Below are positions 13,659 to 23,761 of a stretch of DNA of 64,000 nt, piece by piece (the stretch's first letter is position 1; the number at the start of each line of letters is the position of its first letter). The stretch is from the NCBI GenBank assembly GCA_026119935.1, contig JALRMH010000059.1, forward strand, positions 124,001-188,000. The letters run 5' to 3'. The DNA is from Endothia cerciana (taxonomy: Eukaryota > Ascomycota > Sordariomycetes > Diaporthales > Cryphonectriaceae). The translations under genes and the position numbers were made by a program. The notes under the pieces are model-generated. The model saw nothing but the letters and a program-made list of their open reading frames with translations, ran no database searches and was not told where the DNA came from.

Positions 13659-15890
13659 CTACTCGCCCTTCTTCGCCTCCGCACCACCTATCCTCTTGTA
13701 CTTCCTCGGATCCTTTCTCGACATGAGCTTGTGGTCCCTCGTGCCCTTCCCGCCCTCCCAGAAACCCCGCCCGCGCCTGCCGACCACGCTCCGCCCACAG
13801 AACGTGCAGTTCGACACCGCGTAGTTCTGCTCCCGCGAGCACCAACCGCAGATCATCCGGTTCGCCCACTCGTTGACGTGGTCCTCGGCCTCCTCGTGGC
13901 AGTGGTCGCACGGGTGGACCTTGTTGCAGCAGCTGAAGCGGAACCAGCGGTAGCTCTTCCGGTAGTGCCTGCACGCGCCCTTGTCGGGCAGCGGCTCGCC
14001 CGCGTGCAGGCCGAGCTTCTCCTGCCGGCGCCGGGGCCCGGAAATCGGTGGTAGTACACCGCTGCCGGGGCTGTACGCGAGGAACTTCACCTCGGGGATC
14101 TTGAAGGTGAAGCGTGCGTGGCACTCCCGGCAGACGTTGGTCGTGGTGTCTCCCCGCACGGCGACGAGGCCCTGGGCGGTGGACGTCGAGCACTTCCCGC
14201 ACGTGGGGACGAATGTGGAAGGGAGCATGTCCGCGACCGTACAGCCTGTAACATCCAGGAAGCCGGCCCGTGTGGAGTTGGCGTGGACGAGCTCGGGGCG
14301 GAACGTGGCTGAGAAGGGCGTGGCGCATTTGCGGCAGGACTCGCTTGTCTTGGCGGCATTGGGCTTGAGACCACCGATCTCATTAACGGTCTTGCAGCGA
14401 TCGCATTTCACGCTGATCGACAGGATCAACACCTGGAGCAATTCGATGCCGTGAAGCTCAACGGATGGGAAGGATATGGCTGTTCCTCGCTCGGGCGTCT
14501 GGGATGGTAGGCTCGACGCGGAGGGCTGTTGCTCAAAAGACACAGCGGCGCCTCCCTCTTCATCTTCTGAGTCCGCGGACTCGTATGAGTCTTCGCCGGA
14601 GTGTTCGGCTTCGACATCAGTGTACCATTCGGGAGGCCGAGGGATGACTTGCACATTGCCCTTGGTCTCGACAACATTCGATATCTTGGCAGCAGCATCT
14701 TCCGTGGAGACGGTAGCGGTTACCTTCTCTGCGTCTTGAGCGACTGGCTGGATGGCCTTCTGGCGCGACTGAGCTTGCTTGGCCAAGAGGTGTATGCTTT
14801 GGGTCAACAAGTTGACGTGACTCATCAGGGTCAACTCCTTCTTCTCCTTCGCCTTCTCGGCAAACAAATCCTCGACGGGCTCGGCATCTTCAGACTCGAC
14901 GTCGTTGAGCAGGATGCGCAAAGGCTGCAGTGGGTACAGAACCGGCACGATGAGCTGCAGCGAGTTGACGCCTCGCAGGCCCGCGGGAAGTTCTGAGCGG
15001 CGCTTCGGCTCGAGCGGCAGCGTGTATACGATGCCGTCGCTCGATTTATGGTAGTGAGGAAGCCGTCCCATCCGCGTCTCGATCTGCCTTGTCTCCTGGG
15101 CTCGCCTAGCCTTCGCCTCTGCAACCTGCTCTTTCGTAAATGTCTCTTCTGGTATATAGGGTCTGCTCGGTGCCGCAGCAACACTAGCAGGAGTGGTTCC
15201 AGGCCCAGGCTTCGCCGGCTGTGATGTCGGCTGGTCCACACCAGCAGCTGCGGCGTTTGTATGCCTGGTATCCTTATAGATGGTGACCTTGACCGTCTCG
15301 GCCTTCTGCTCCGAGAGAAAGGTTTCAAGATGCTTGTCCAAGGCATTCGTCAGCGCCAGGAGCGTTGCCCCTTTCCTCTCCTCCACGATTTGACCCCAGC
15401 CCTTCTCAACGTTGATTGCGAAGCCCCGAGGCATGTCCTTGTTTAAGACGGTCAGTCTCGGGGGTGAGCCATCTTTGGGATAGTTCCTGGGCACTCTGAG
15501 GTCGCACTCCAGGTGGTCCAGCTCGAATGGGAAGTCCGGATCTGAAGGGGCGAGTTTGAAGACTAGTGATGTAGCAGCCCCATTGTCCACGGTCGACTCC
15601 TTGGGCGAGTACCGTTTACGCAGTTGGTTGACCTGGTAGGTTCGAGGATCGTCTTGCTGGGCCTTGGGGACGGGCTTAGAAACGACACGAGAGGATGGTG
15701 GTCTTGTGACGGCCTGTGACTGGTTGGAGGCACCATCTGGAGGGTTGGTGGTCGAGATCATGGTGCTGATGATGTTTCCTTGTTGAGGCAGAGATGCGGT
15801 GCTCATCAGGGCTTCACTTTTCAGCGCGGGAAGCTTGCGCGTGTTCGCCGTCTGAAAAACGTGGTTTGCGTAGTCGTTCGTCGATACCAA
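13659..15890 (-). CDS. CHY-type zinc-finger protein with RWD-like region
   Basis: A single uninterrupted frame of 743 codons. The N-terminal 90 residues are low complexity. Residues around 100-220 and 260-370 resemble two RWD-like folds with conserved Leu, Pro and Tyr positions. A serine- and acid-rich linker follows. The C-terminal third has many CxxC pairs (CDRC, CRKC, CGKC, CREC) and then the CHY finger from about residue 640: CRHY, CCNKVHPCDHC, CGWC and CTFCG. CHY fingers bind several zinc ions and occur in proteins such as yeast Hot13 and the ubiquitin ligase Pirh2; this protein has no RING, so ligase activity is not implied. Some relatives, as I recall them, also carry an N-terminal CCCH finger, which is absent here. 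The start at 15890 is the first ATG; another Met lies at residue 29. The gene appears intact and is probably conserved housekeeping. Confidence 0.85.
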   Translation of the reverse strand: MVSTNDYANHVFQTANTRKLPALKSEALMSTASLPQQGNIISTMISTTNPPDGASNQSQAVTRPPSSRVVSKPVPKAQQDDPRTYQVNQLRKRYSPKESTVDNGAATSLVFKLAPSDPDFPFELDHLECDLRVPRNYPKDGSPPRLTVLNKDMPRGFAINVEKGWGQIVEERKGATLLALTNALDKHLETFLSEQKAETVKVTIYKDTRHTNAAAAGVDQPTSQPAKPGPGTTPASVAAAPSRPYIPEETFTKEQVAEAKARRAQETRQIETRMGRLPHYHKSSDGIVYTLPLEPKRRSELPAGLRGVNSLQLIVPVLYPLQPLRILLNDVESEDAEPVEDLFAEKAKEKKELTLMSHVNLLTQSIHLLAKQAQSRQKAIQPVAQDAEKVTATVSTEDAAAKISNVVETKGNVQVIPRPPEWYTDVEAEHSGEDSYESADSEDEEGGAAVSFEQQPSASSLPSQTPERGTAISFPSVELHGIELLQVLILSISVKCDRCKTVNEIGGLKPNAAKTSESCRKCATPFSATFRPELVHANSTRAGFLDVTGCTVADMLPSTFVPTCGKCSTSTAQGLVAVRGDTTTNVCRECHARFTFKIPEVKFLAYSPGSGVLPPISGPRRRQEKLGLHAGEPLPDKGACRHYRKSYRWFRFSCCNKVHPCDHCHEEAEDHVNEWANRMICGWCSREQNYAVSNCTFCGRSVVGRRGRGFWEGGKGTRDHKLMSRKDPRKYKRIGGAEAKKGE

Positions 15891-16316
15891 GTCTTCCCCC
15901 TTCGGTACTTATAGAGCGTAGATGGTAGAGGTTACAGAGTAGCCCTCATGCAATGGTCTTGAAGGCTGCGTGAGAGATGCGTGCGTCTTCTTGTCGTCAG
16001 ATGTGGCGTTTGATGACTGAGAATGATTCATCCCTACGGTGGAGACAGGGACCTGGACAGGGTCTGGACAGGGCCTCGCGCTAGCCCCACAAGGGCACAG
16101 GGGAGAGCCGCTACCACCACCGCCCCACAAAATGCACGGGCGAGGTTTCCGCCGTCTTGGTAGCCAATCACATGCCTGCATGTCTCTCTCACTGTGATAT
16201 TCCAATGTCCTTTTGAGACTTCGCTAAAAACTAAGGGGGGGGGCCTAATCATCACCCAAGTACCATCTCCAGTAACTCATGTCTGTTTCCGGCTCAGGAG
16301 GTGCCTTCAGGAACGC
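15891..16316. other. intergenic, short
   Basis: This is the promoter region of the CHY zinc-finger gene and the 3' flank of the next minus-strand gene. A nine-base G run sits at about 16234-16242. No gene was seen. Confidence 0.5.
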
Positions 16317-18217
16317 CTAGAGTCCCTCGGGAAGGTTCCGCACGGGTAGCTCAAACAAGCCTTTACCTGGTGGCTCGACCCACGTCCCACTGGCTTTCAT
16401 CTCTCCCACGATCCTCTCATATTCCTCGGCCTCCGATGTTGCGCACAAGGCGCTGGCAAGCCGTGTAGCTTCATCATAATCCCTCGTCTCGACGGCCTTA
16501 CGTGCCTGCTCGAAAGCGAACTTCGTACCCTGCTCACCTCCGTAGTCCTTCTCGTCGTTCGCATGGTCGTGCCAGTGAACGTACGATCTTTGAACGAGTG
16601 AGTATGAGTTATGGCGCAGCAGCAGATAAAGCCCCTCCGTTCCAACCCACATGGCCTGCGACAGACGGAAGTTGAGCTTCTACGGTGCGCCGACCCTGAT
16701 CTCACTTCAGTCTTGGTTAAACTGCCGAGGGCTATCGCGGGCCTGGATCGCCTCTGCCTCCAACGTTTCTTCTGTGGCTGATAACAGAGAAGTGAAAACC
16801 TCTCTGAAGGCCGGGATGGGGTTGATGGCAGGTGGCTCGTGGTGGTCTCTGCCTCGTACGTATCTCACCAGACGCTTAAAGTAGGTCGCGTGGTCCGTCA
16901 TATGGAAAGGTAAAAGCGAAATCTGGCCATCCGGAGGGCGGTTAGGCGTAGCAGATGCTCCTTGAAGGTTCACAAGTGAGCCTTCTCTACCCCCTCTAGT
17001 TGCAATCAAGACCCTTTCCAGCCCCGTACCTGTCTCCCTTGAGGTCATTCTGAATCTGCGCCATCAGTGCCTTATAGCTAGGACTGCCGTCGATCTTGGC
17101 GACGTCAAAGAGAGTACTAATTCGGGATTTGCTGCAGAAACACTAATCACGATGATAAGCCTGAGGTTGATAAGAAAGCGATGGCATCTGACAGTGGCTT
17201 ACGCGACTTCCGTGCTCAGATAGAAGGCCACCGCTGGCATCACCGGTCTTAGTTCAAGTCGTCCAGTCATGATAAGTGGTATTCCACGTACCATAAGGAT
17301 CTTTGAAGCCAACTCTAAAGCTGAGAGCTTCGTATATTTTATCTCCACATTGGACGACTGAGTGTTCGGCCTCGTCTCTCTTGGAGGAGTAGTTGTAGAA
17401 GCTCCAGTCCTTCATACTCGAGCCTTTCGGAATAGGGCCAAGCCAGCTGGTGGCAAATCTCTGTCCAATCTGTAGCAAACATTTCCTCCGTATCGTTGGT
17501 TGAGATTTCATCTGTCACCGGACTCGGCCGGTTCATTATAATGACATATGATACTCTTGTATAATTCTGTCCAAAATCCTCCTCTAAGCGCTGTTCATTT
17601 TGAAATGGTGGTTTTGTTTCCCTAAGATCATTTCTGAAGTAGAGACTCAGCGTGGCGCCATGAAGTGGGTTAGTATCACCACCTTACTTCGACATGCCCT
17701 TCTCATAGTACTGCAGGCATGTATCTCTGTAGCCGAGGATCCACTTGTCCCAGGGGACCATGGCAGTCAGGAGAATACAACTAGCAATCTTGTCCAATCT
17801 CTCACATGGCAGAGGCACCGCAACTGGAGTGTCCGCGCTGTGCAGGAATATAAGAAGCTGGAGGAAGCTAGGCGCAGCTTTGGCCTCCTTACTGTCAGCC
17901 CGGTACCCAAAGAAATCGCGAAAGAGCCGATGTTCGTTCTCGTGCGATCTGGGCGCCAGACGGATATCAGCGATCAGGTCGTTCGTCTCGGATGCTTTCT
18001 CAGAGCAGTGGAAACGGCCGAATTTGGCTACTGCCAGACTCTACTTGCCAGGCTCGCTGGACAGCACGGCGAATGGGTTGAGGTGGATAATGAGCTAGAC
18101 ATTGCCTACATCTTTCTGCACGCGATAGAAGCCGTACTCGTAGATATATGTATGGGAGGGCGGCTTGATGGTAGAGACCTCAGTGTCTTCGCAGGCGGTA
18201 ATTACAACGTGCGTCAT
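16317..18217 (-). pseudogene. unrecognised multi-exon protein gene, probably damaged
   Basis: This gene is visible only after splicing. A first exon starts at the ATG ending at 18217 (MTHVVITACEDTEV). The next exon reads LIADIRLAPRSHENEHRLF and continues to a GTAAGG donor near 17690, followed by a perfect TACTAAC branch site and an acceptor near 17635. Further coding blocks are at 17635-17400, 17390-17292 (ends at a GTACGT donor), 17130-17028 (ISTLFDVAKIDGSPSY), 16920-16690 and 16655-16317. Two breaks are likely. The frame changes near 17440-17390 without a splice signal, and a TGA stands directly before the GTGAGA donor near 16710. The product would exceed 450 residues. I do not recognise the family. 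It has no signal peptide or membrane segment. The long open frame on the plus strand at 17600-18277 is its antisense shadow. Confidence 0.5.
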
Positions 18218-18717
18218 ATAGCAAGCAGTTGGAGTTTCGGCTTCCGGCAGATGACGGACGAGCGCCCATGTTTATAGATAATGGGTCTATTGACAGCATT
18301 ATTCGACCGCACTGGCCCAGCACCGTGGAGGAAGGCAAGCATGGCCATTGTATAAGGCAAAGCTCTTCGACAGGTTTAACAAGTAGATCGCCTGAAGGAG
18401 GACATCGCATCAGGGTCACATCTAAAGGCGCCAAGCCACCGGCTTTGGGCATGGTTCAGGCCCAGGTGTCAGGCAAGGGGAATGCGGGGTTCGCTGCCTG
18501 TATCCACTTGCACATAAACCCAATTGCACGTGAGAGGCTCGAAGTGAAAGTTAAAGAAGAACTTGTCACATCAACATTGTGCTCTATGTTTGTGTGGACG
18601 ACAGTCCCTAGATGAGTGAGACAACGAAAGTGTTGGATACCCCCCACCTTGAAGCAGTCTAGATCATCAGGTCCCAGCGTGTTAGGTTAGGCGATAACCA
18701 AAACTACCTGAGGCGTG
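18218..18717. other. divergent intergenic region
   Basis: About 500 bp lies between the divergent unknown gene (minus) and the monooxygenase gene (plus), so it presumably holds both promoters. No clear TATA box or repeat was identified. Confidence 0.4.
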
Positions 18718-20742
18718 ATGCCGAAAGATCCGGTGCAGCCCGTCTCCGCAGGGGCCAGAGCGCCCTTCGTTTGCAAGGAGGAGCCTATCGAGAATCAGCG
18801 GCCGCTGAAGGTTAGGGTCATCGGGGCTGGCATTTCCGGTGTTTACGTTGGCATCAGGATTCCTCAGCGCCTGCGCAACATAGACTTGAAGATCTACGAG
18901 AAAAACGGCGGTATCGGTGGAACTTGGTGGGAGAACAGATACCCTGGCTGCGCTTGTGACATACCAGGTGAGTACGGATCTTGCCTAGCGACGGATGCCT
19001 CGCTCAGTGGACCGGGACTCATACATTCAAAGCGCACTCGTACCAGTACACCTTCGAGCCGAACAAGAACTGGTCAGGCTTCTACGCCACTTCGAAGGAG
19101 ATCTGCAACTATATCGAAGGCGTAGCTGAGAAGTATGGGGTGAAAAGGTTCGTTCAGTTACGGCACGAAGTTGTGGATTGTACCTGGGATGAAGGCCTCA
19201 AGCAATGGTAAGTCGAGCCCGCACTGCTCAGATCAACCCTCCGCGACGGAGTAAGCGGTGGAGTAACTGTCCCTGCAGGCGCGTCACCGTCCAACGACTG
19301 GACACCAACGAGCGGTTTGTGGAAACCGTGGATATCATCGTGGCCGCCCGTGGAAGCTTGAACAAGATGAAATGGCCGGACATTCCAGGAATTAACGAAT
19401 TCGAGGGAGAAAAAGTGCATTCGGCAGCATGGAATGAGAAGTAAGTAGCGCTGACTATTCACCAAAAGCATTCTGACCGCAAAACAGGTACGATTTCCGC
19501 GGCAAGAAGATTGCCTTGATAGGCAGCGGCTCAAGTTCGATTCAGATCGTTCCCGAGCTGCAAAACTTAGACGGAACGAAGCTCAGCGTCTTCATCAGAA
19601 ACAAGACGTGGATCATAGATCGGTTCGGAGATTATATCATGGGCCAGATGGGATGGGACACAAAAGAATTGGAGAGTGAGTTGGTGACCCGACCATGCGT
19701 ACCGATTCGAGTAATTGCATGTTTCAGCTCTATACCTGCGGCTAACTTCTCAAAAACAGTTTCGGAGGAACGCAAGGCAGAATGGGAGGAGAGTGATGCG
19801 GCGTACCTGAAGTTCAGAAAGTTGCTCGATGACGACGGCAACTTCGTCCATTTCTCCTCACAGACCGGCTCAGACATGCAAAGAGCGTTCGTGGAGATGT
19901 TCTCGAAAGTAACACGGGATAGACTCATAGAGAGGCCTGATCTGCTCAACGTGTTTTCCCCGCCGTTTGGTGTCGGGTGCCGCAGAATCACCCCCGGCCC
20001 CGGTTATCTCGAGGCTCTGTGCGAGCCAAACGTCGACCTCGTCACCGATAACATCGAGACCATTAATAAGACTGGGCTGGTAGTGAACGGAAGACAAATG
20101 GCGGCTGATGTCCTCGTATGCGCAACTGGCTTCGATACCTCATGGATCCCGGGCTTCCCTGTGGTCGGCAGGAACGGCGTGAGCTTGGCGGAGAAATTCA
20201 CGCCATTTCCACAAAACTACCTATCTGTAGCGGTAGACGAGTTCCCGAACTACTTCATGATGCTTGGACCGAATTCGAGCATCGGCGCTGGTTCCCTGAA
20301 CCCGGTCCTGGAGGCCGAGGGCGACTACATCGTCAAATGCATCCGCAAGCTGCAGAAGGAAGATTACCTCACGATGATGCCGAAGAAAGCGCGGGTAGAG
20401 GACTTCTCGGACTTTGTTGGAGAGTACTTCAATAGAACAGTGTACATGGACAAATGCAAGAGCTGGTATAAGACGGAAGGCGGCACGGGCGGACGCATCT
20501 CGGCTCTCTGGCCGGGGAGCCTGCTGCATCAGATGGAGGCCCTCAGGGCACCGCGCTGGGAAGACTTTGATTTCGAACCAAAGGACGGGAATCGTCTCCG
20601 CTGGTTGGGCAATGGCTTCAGTGTCTGTTTGACAGGGGCTGGTGACCCGTCATTTTATCTGAACCCCGACGTGGTGGATGTGCCCCCGGCCGGAATGCCG
20701 GAGATGGATCCGAGGTATAAGGCTAGGCCATTCTCTCACTGA
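18718..20742 (+). CDS. Baeyer-Villiger-type FAD monooxygenase
   Basis: Five exons join into one 585-residue frame: 18718-18967, 19033-19207, 19279-19440, 19488-19675 and 19760-20742. All introns have GT and AG ends. The fourth (84 nt) has no stop and is a multiple of three, so retention would give 613 residues. The FAD-binding Rossmann motif GAGISG is at 36-41, followed by GGTWWENRYPG. The Baeyer-Villiger fingerprint FxGxxxHxxxW is complete at 183-193 (FEGEKVHSAAW). The NADPH-side Rossmann motif GSGSSS is near 206, and ATGFDTSW lies in the C-terminal half. Such enzymes use NADPH and O2 to insert oxygen next to a ketone, and in fungi many sit in specialised-metabolite clusters (StcW and MoxY belong to this family). 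The substrate cannot be read from sequence. It is intact, unlike the transporter next door. Confidence 0.9.
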
Positions 20743-21582
20743 AGCGGCAGACAATCCGCGAGTCTCAAGGGGGTGTCTGCCACCTTGTGAGGTCAGCTGT
20801 TCACAATAAATATATTCCTAGTTCACTCTTCCTTGACCGCAAACCTTTGTCCTTCTTGCGCCAGCCGCTGGACATCCACTCCCACGGTGAGCCCCGTGGA
20901 ACTCCCACCCCTGCGGCCGCCGCTAGCACTCTATATCTGCTGCAGAGATCGTCCGGATATCCCGTCGTATGCTGTAGGCTGCGATAGCGCATAGTCATTT
21001 GGGCACCGAGGCTTCAGCTGGTTTGAAGCCGTTGGAGCGTCCCCAGTCTCGGACGTTCTTCAAATGCTTCATCAGAACCTAGGAGGATGAGCATAGGGTT
21101 TAGAAAACGCGCGAGACGTTCGTGGCGGCGCCACAGGGTTTGAGACCAAGCTCGCGTCGCCTGTACGGTATCTGCATCATACGACCACAGATGTTAGACC
21201 AGGTAGACAGCACAGAGATTCGCAGCCGGAAAAGCCCGTGCCTTTCTACTAAAGAAGACTAGTCCACCGCGAGGCAGTTCCTAAGATGACGCCGTCGATT
21301 CAGAAAAGCCGTTGTTCATCTAGGGCTTCATTCTGCTGGGATCCGTCCTTTCTCCCCCACGGGGTATTGGCTATCTTGGAATGGGGAGGTGGGCCCGGTA
21401 GCTTGAGATCCGTCGCGTATACTATCTGTGTGGGTATGTATTTGGGTCGTCTACAGCCCGGATCTCTGTTTATGGAATTGCTCACTTAATATTTTCTCCC
21501 ATTTTTGGCTCGTTGACGGAACACATTGTTCACACCAATCCAGGGCAATCTCCGATTCGAAGTCAGCAGGCTGCGAGACATC
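20743..21582. other. intergenic between monooxygenase and transporter relic
   Basis: This 840-bp spacer between two plus-strand genes contains the monooxygenase 3' flank and the former transporter promoter. No coding region was supported. Confidence 0.4.
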
Positions 21583-23761
21583 ATGGATGAAGAGAAGAGA
21601 GGAGCCGAGGCTGCTCATCGGGAGCGCCAGGAGGTCACCCTCGTAAGCGAATAGGAGCCTTCGTCCGAATACCGAATGCACTGGAGGACCCTAGCTGCGA
21701 TTTTCGCGTTGGCCCTGGGAAACGTTTGCGCTGCCATGTCGAACACCGTGAGTCCTCCTCAGCACCGCCATGCGTCAGATTTTGGAAGTCAGAACGACCT
21801 GCTCATGTACACATTTTCTTAGACAAACACCATCATACGCTCTCAGATTGCGAGCCTTGGTGATTCAGCAGCCGAGTCGTGGATTGCAAAACGCCAACTT
21901 CCTCGTCACTCTCGCTTTTGGGCCTATCTTCGTGCGTCCATCCTCCATCTCGCAGTCGGCTGTTCCACACGCGCTAATTCTCGCCAATCAGGGTTTCTTG
22001 AGCGACAGATTCAGCAAGAAATGGTTCATCGTATCAGCCAGCAGCCATTGGTGTCGTTGGAGCCGTGATCGCCGGTTCTGCGAAACAAACGGTGATAATC
22101 ATCGGCGGACAGGTGCTGTCCGGTCTCGCAAATGCTGGCTGCGTACGTCCTCGCTTTCCGGTCCTTCACAGCCTGTCCACGCATCACTGACGCTTTGATG
22201 CTTCCAGATTATCGGTGTACCTACCGCACTCGAGGTGACGCCGGATAAGCACCGCCCGAAGGCCCAGGGTTTCGTCATGACCCTGGCCTCCATCGCCGTC
22301 GTTGCTGGCACTCTAGCAGCCGGAGACTTCGTCAAGACGTACGATTAGGGTTGGCGTTGGTCATACTATCTAAATGCGTGCGTCTACTGGTGCACCTGTC
22401 TGATGGTCCTGGTCTTCTATCACCCTCCTCCTACCGGTCTCCGACGCCAACAGACGAGCACGGGCCGGTTCTTAGCCCAGGTCGACTATATCGGCATCGT
22501 CTTTTTCACGGGGTCTCTGGCCTCACTGTTGATCACCTTGACATGGGGAGGTACAACATACGCTTGGGACTCGAAGCAGGTTTTGGTATCTCTCATCGTC
22601 GGCTGTGTTGGCCTCGTTGGATTCGGGCTGTACGAAGCATACGGCACGTTCGAGGGCATCTTTGACCATCGTATTTTTGTCAATCGGAACTTTCCTAACC
22701 TCCTCTTCGTGTGTGCAGTTGATGGTGAGTCTTCACGAACTTTTGTTCAAAGCCTCTGTCGTGCCTGGAGATCCACCAGCCCTTCCATCCTCCCTCAATA
22801 TCCGTTCTTTTCTTGCGCCCCGAAAGATGTTGGATTCTGATTCGTCTATACAGGGATGTTGCTTCTCGGAGTGAATGTTCTTTTGGCCCAGCAAATTGCC
22901 ATCGTCTTCAATTCAGATACATTGAAAGTGGCGGAGCATCTAATGCCATACCTGGCCATCTCCGCCTTCGGGTGTCTCCCGGCGGGATACATCATGGGCA
23001 AGCTTCAGCGATATAGGCTGCTGCTGGTCATTGCACTGGCGTGGTGCAGTCTGTTCACAGGTGCGTTTGTTTCCATATTTCTCCCTCTTCAGAGGGAGGA
23101 TGTGTATGCTAACCTGTTCCCTACAGGCCTGATGGCGCTGCTTAACCCGAATCGTCTCAATTGGCTGTTGCATTCTCGGCGCTGTTCGGCGCTGGAACCG
23201 CAGTTACCACCGTCATTCCCGGTAAGTCTTCCTTCAGGTGATTACTTACATGATCACATATTTGACCATTACAAGTTGCTGCTCTCTCGCTCTCCGTGCC
23301 TTCATTCTTGCTCGGGACGGCTGGCACCCTGAGCATCTCCGCCCGTGCTTTTGGCGGCATCATCGGTATCACAATCTTCACTGCAATCTACGACAACAAG
23401 ATGGGCCAGGCCCTCCCCACCAACGCCGCGGCGGTCCTCGTCCAGGCCCAGCTTGACATCCCCGAGCTGCTACCGCAGGTTCTGGCGGCTTTCAGCGCCG
23501 CCGACCCCCCCCCCCTCCCAGGCGCTTGCCATGATCCAGGGCTTGCCGTCTTTGCTCGTCGGGGCTTGTCTAGGCGCCTTCGAGGACTCGAATACATACT
23601 CGTGGCAATATGTGTGGATCGCCATCGCGGTTGTTGTCGCGGCCAACGCCATGGTGGCCTGTTTCTTGAAGCCTGTGAAGGACAGGATGAATAATCACAT
23701 TGAGTCTGCACTGGAGATGTCGGAGGTGAGGCAGAAACAGATCATGGCTGCTGCGGTTTAA
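21583..23761 (+). pseudogene. TRI12-type MFS efflux transporter, multiply broken
   Basis: Translated pieces line up in the order of fungal TRI12/trichothecene-efflux pumps: HWRTLAAIFALALGN, TNTIIRSQIASLGDS, the SDRFSKKWFI loop, a WRWSYYLN helix, YHPPPTGLRRQ, VDYIGIVFF, TLTWGGTTYAW, a SFLLGTAGTLSISARAFGG block and a C-terminal SWQYVWIAIAV helix. Introns are still recognisable. The gene is dead. TAG codons are at 21652-21654 and 22346-22348, both where Gln would fit. Frame breaks are at about 21888-21891 (extra A in an A run), 22037-22044, 23154-23165 and in the C run at 23505-23515. The family has 14 membrane helices and about 560-590 residues and exports toxic or specialised metabolites by proton antiport. 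Its position beside the monooxygenase suggests it once exported that pathway's product. Confidence 0.85.

Noticed and set aside
17600..18277. 225-codon plus-strand frame with hydrophobic start
   Set aside because: Antisense of a better supported spliced gene on the minus strand with clear donor, branch site and acceptor.
19676..19759. Coding extension inside the monooxygenase
   Set aside because: It is bounded by GTGAGT and ACAG and is better explained as an 84-nt stop-free intron; retention cannot be fully excluded.
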